Below are positions 61,845 to 64,000 of a stretch of DNA of 64,000 nt, in pieces; positions within the stretch are counted from its first letter, which is position 1, and every line of letters begins with the position of its first letter. Position numbers and translations under genes: made by a program. The stretch comes from Eubacteriales bacterium (GTDB taxonomy: Bacteria > Bacillota > Clostridia > Christensenellales > CAG-138): NCBI GenBank assembly GCA_021373115.1, contig JAJFTI010000016.1, forward strand, positions 17,819 through 81,818, in the 5' to 3' direction. The notes beneath the pieces were generated by a model. It did not search any database. It saw nothing but the letters and a program-made list of their open reading frames with translations, and had not been told where the DNA came from.

Positions 61845-62594
61845 TTAAATACCATGTATGGTTTGTTCCGTCGACATATGCCCGTGGAGTACGATGGCAT
61901 TTTTATGGTCAAAGAACTTATCCCGCGCTTCTTTTTTATTGGAGCGGCTCACTGGAACTAGAGTTAAATCTCGAAGAATATACCCATCCTCTTCGATGCT
62001 GAGCACAAAATCAAGATTGACGATGTAACCCTGGTGGCATCTGAAGAATCCCTTTGGTAGATAGTTACATGCAATATTTTCTATTGAGTCTTTGATCCAA
62101 ATATCTCCTGTTTCAGAATGTACGAAGATTTTTCGACCGATGCGTTCAAAATACTGTATCTCGGAGAGCTTTCGCACTTCGACACCGGAGGGTACTCGAA
62201 AAACAATAGTATCCTGCGTAGAGTCACAATATTTTTTATAAGCAAGTTCCACGGCGGGCCAAAGACGTTCGTTCTGCTTATCCTTTAGGATGAGATACAC
62301 ATGATCCACTTCGTAGACATCCATAGCATAAGAAATATAACTCGTTAAAAAAATAATCTGGCAGTTGGGCAAAATATGGTTGATATGCTTTGCAAGGGAT
62401 ATACCGTCCGTATCACCCATATGGATATCCAGTATGGCGATATCCGCAGCAACTTCATGATTCATAAGCGCAAGCATCAGCGCTTCAGCATTTTGGAACG
62501 CTTCGATTTCAATTGAGCGCTCTGCTTTACGCGCTTGCTGCTGCAAAACCGCGGTAGTATCGGCGAGATGGAGTTCGTTATCATCGCAAAGCAC
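61845..62594 (-). CDS. LytTR-family response regulator (AgrA/VirR type)
   Basis: A 249-residue regulator. Receiver domain with acidic pocket CDDNE, phosphoacceptor Asp in AILDIHMGDTDG and Lys in LILKDKQN; LytTR DNA-binding domain from about residue 130 (VFRVPSGVEVRKLSEIQYFE, then FFRCHQGYIVNLDFV). The first codon is uncertain: GTG at 62594 leaves a slightly short N-terminus, and upstream codons are ATA. Its start lies 8 nt after the kinase stop, so they form an operon. About 20 residues beyond the usual end are present. Such pairs govern quorum sensing, bacteriocin or surface genes; none is seen here. Confidence 0.88.
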   Translation of the reverse strand: MLCDDNELHLADTTAVLQQQARKAERSIEIEAFQNAEALMLALMNHEVAADIAILDIHMGDTDGISLAKHINHILPNCQIIFLTSYISYAMDVYEVDHVYLILKDKQNERLWPAVELAYKKYCDSTQDTIVFRVPSGVEVRKLSEIQYFERIGRKIFVHSETGDIWIKDSIENIACNYLPKGFFRCHQGYIVNLDFVLSIEEDGYILRDLTLVPVSRSNKKEARDKFFDHKNAIVLHGHMSTEQTIHGI

Positions 62595-62602
62595 AAAGTG
62601 TA

Positions 62603-63811
62603 TTATTGAGGATCACCATCCAGTCTCAAGGTTATGGCGGATATAAACAAGCCATTTTCAGAATAACTTATGAAGTTTCCCTGGTACTGCTTGGCGATAC
62701 TCTCTAAAATGTGAAAGCCGAGGCCTCGCTGTATCCCTTCGATTCGAGTCGCCTTCTCAGCATGACTCGCCTGCGGAAGGCTGTTTTCCATACGAATTGC
62801 CAGAAAACCGTCCTTCGTTGCTGCGGCTATGCGGATGTAGCGATTTTCGATTGGGAGGTTCAGATTCGCTTCGATTGCGTTATCCAGCAGATTCCCGAAT
62901 ACGGTGACTAATTCGGGATCGCTGATACTCAATTGATAGGGGAGACAAATATCGATATCGATCGGCATTTGTTGATTTTTTGCGTCCTCAACACGGCTGC
63001 TTATGAATGCGTCGATAATGGGATTTTCACACTGACCCAGGCTCGACTGAAAGGTGTGCAACTGTAAGATTTCAGACGAATAGGATCTCGCTTCCTGAAA
63101 TTCTTTGCTTTTCAGTAAGATCTGAATCGTGTGCATATGGTTTGCAATATCATGCCGCAGCATTTGTATGCGTTGGTATTGCTCCGAAAGTTTGACATAA
63201 TGGAGTTTCTGCATGGCGATTTGTTTTTCCAGCATCTCGTTTTGCACCTTTAACTCCGCGCGCTGGGAAATCCCGCGGATGATCATATATAAAGAGATGT
63301 CAACCACGATACAGATGCAACCGGAAACGATCTGCCAAACGGCCAGCATGGTCGGCGACATGCTCTGTGCCGATAAGAACCACAGGCACAGCAACATTGC
63401 CTGGCTGAGGGGGAACAGAGCAAACAGCAACCATTCTTTCGTTGTAAGACGGCTGGATTTTCTGGAAAAAAGGCGCGCGGTTAAAAAAAGAAGGGTACCT
63501 AATATGATGGAATAAAAAACGAGCATCTGGACACGTTCCGGCTCAGAGAGCGTTTTAATCCAGTCGGTTGACGAACCTACGTTTGGAAAAGCGGCGAGCA
63601 GGATAATTTCACATATAATATTATCCAAGTACATCATGCCAGCGGCTAAAACGATTTTACCCGGTTTATCCTTGAAGACCACAAACGTATAACCTGTCAG
63701 CGCGACGAATATAAAAAACATTCGATAGGCGTACAGCGCATATGGGATTTGAAGTCCGATTAATGCAACGCCGACAATCCCGCCTGAAAGCAACAGAACT
63801 GAAACCAACAA
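62603..63811 (-). CDS. GHKL-domain sensor histidine kinase, 5' end disrupted by IS
   Basis: Six to seven hydrophobic segments fill the first 200 residues, then a coiled coil and the AgrC-like catalytic part: phosphoacceptor motif MLRHDIANHMHTIQ, Asn box VFGNLLDNAIEANL and Gly box RGLGFHILESIAKQ. The coordinates start at a TTG; the frame stays open upstream to the IS end at 63860 and reads like membrane protein (FDIFLLSVLKPRWN), so the native start has been cut off. Without its promoter and start the gene may be silent, unless transcribed from the IS. Cotranscribed with the LytTR regulator. Confidence 0.85.
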   Translation of the reverse strand: MLVSVLLLSGGIVGVALIGLQIPYALYAYRMFFIFVALTGYTFVVFKDKPGKIVLAAGMMYLDNIICEIILLAAFPNVGSSTDWIKTLSEPERVQMLVFYSIILGTLLFLTARLFSRKSSRLTTKEWLLFALFPLSQAMLLCLWFLSAQSMSPTMLAVWQIVSGCICIVVDISLYMIIRGISQRAELKVQNEMLEKQIAMQKLHYVKLSEQYQRIQMLRHDIANHMHTIQILLKSKEFQEARSYSSEILQLHTFQSSLGQCENPIIDAFISSRVEDAKNQQMPIDIDICLPYQLSISDPELVTVFGNLLDNAIEANLNLPIENRYIRIAAATKDGFLAIRMENSLPQASHAEKATRIEGIQRGLGFHILESIAKQYQGNFISYSENGLFISAITLRLDGDPQ

Positions 63812-63859
63812 ATTCCATCTCGGTTTCAGAACAGAAAGAAGAAATATATCAAACAGTAC

Positions 63860-64000
63860 TGATCTAGCCCCCGAAAACTGGACCAGCTACAATGTTAGGA
63901 AAGAGAGAAAAAAAGACTAACAAAGGAGCTGCAAGAAGATGGCAAGAAAGAACTACACAGTTGAGCAGATCATCGTCAAGCTGCGGGAAGTAGAACTGCA
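63860..64000 (+). mobile_element. Partial copy of the IS407-like element, runs off window
   Basis: Starts TGATCTAGCCCCCG and follows the left end and leader of the IS at 37925-39165 (minus-strand reading) closely, including CAGCTACAATGTTAGG and AAAGGAGCTG. Inserted in opposite orientation to the kinase gene, whose 5' end it removes. Confidence 0.88.
63939..64000 (+). CDS. IS3-family OrfA, N-terminal part, runs off window
   Basis: Begins MARKNYTVEQIIVKLREVEL, the same first 20 residues as the OrfA at 38809-39087. Cut by the window edge after about 20 codons. AAAGGAG lies upstream. Confidence 0.88.
   Translation, partial: MARKNYTVEQIIVKLREVEL

Noticed and set aside
1..64000. CRISPR arrays, rRNA genes, replication origin
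   Set aside because: No regularly spaced short repeats, no rRNA-like stretches and no DnaA-box cluster were seen on reading both strands.

Overview
The window looks like a chromosome segment of an anaerobic, gut-type Clostridia member (Firmicutes) of moderate to high G+C. Evidence: AGGAGG-type ribosome binding sites, YesM/YesN two-component systems, many CUT1, CUT2 and Dpp/Opp ABC importers with Firmicutes-style lipoprotein binding proteins, a LytTR/GHKL pair and several IS3-family insertion sequences. No rRNA gene, complete tRNA gene or CRISPR array is visible. Nearly all genes with a recognisable role serve capture and breakdown of glycans, amino sugars or sugar acids.

Layout. 1-3124: edge of a drug/metabolite exporter, a DUF4256 protein, a small membrane protein and a repeat protein. 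3179-9498 (minus): CUT1 sugar operon ordered binding protein, two permeases, MBL-fold hydrolase, GH31 glycosidase, with stop/start overlaps; the divergent YesM/YesN-type pair (9799-13219) is its likely regulator. 13415-20080: GNAT enzyme; LacI regulator divergent from an SGNH hydrolase and a CUT2 sugar importer, with a near-consensus promoter and a perfect operator. 20142-20522: phage and IS debris. 20656-37432: UPF0303 protein, then a Dpp/Opp-type importer, NagA, Gfo/Idh oxidoreductase, MerR regulator, a NagB-like protein lacking one catalytic Asp, a DUF4432/epimerase-like protein, an EamA exporter, alanine racemase and an aminotransferase. This set fits scavenging of amino-sugar peptides such as muropeptides (inference).

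37547-61541: about 24 kb lying between direct repeats, each built from the 3' end of a tRNA gene (T-loop to CCA), its terminator and a motif also found at the 3' end of a truncated tyrosine integrase. Inside are IS elements and a large catabolic set: FGGY kinase, DeoR regulator, Gfo/Idh and zinc dehydrogenases, phosphotriesterase-like lactonase, AroE-like dehydrogenase, cupin phosphoglucose isomerase, 2-hydroxyacid dehydrogenase, KDPG aldolase, FucI-like isomerase, a CUT1 importer with AraC regulator, a DegT aminotransferase, a GH4 glycosidase and another Gfo/Idh enzyme. Read together they suggest import and oxidative hydrolysis of an unusual glycoside, then oxidation, lactone opening, phosphorylation and aldol cleavage; the combination matches no pathway I know and is the best candidate for an undescribed system.

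61845-64000: LytTR response regulator and GHKL kinase on the minus strand; the 5' end of the kinase gene is cut by a further IS copy that runs off the right edge.
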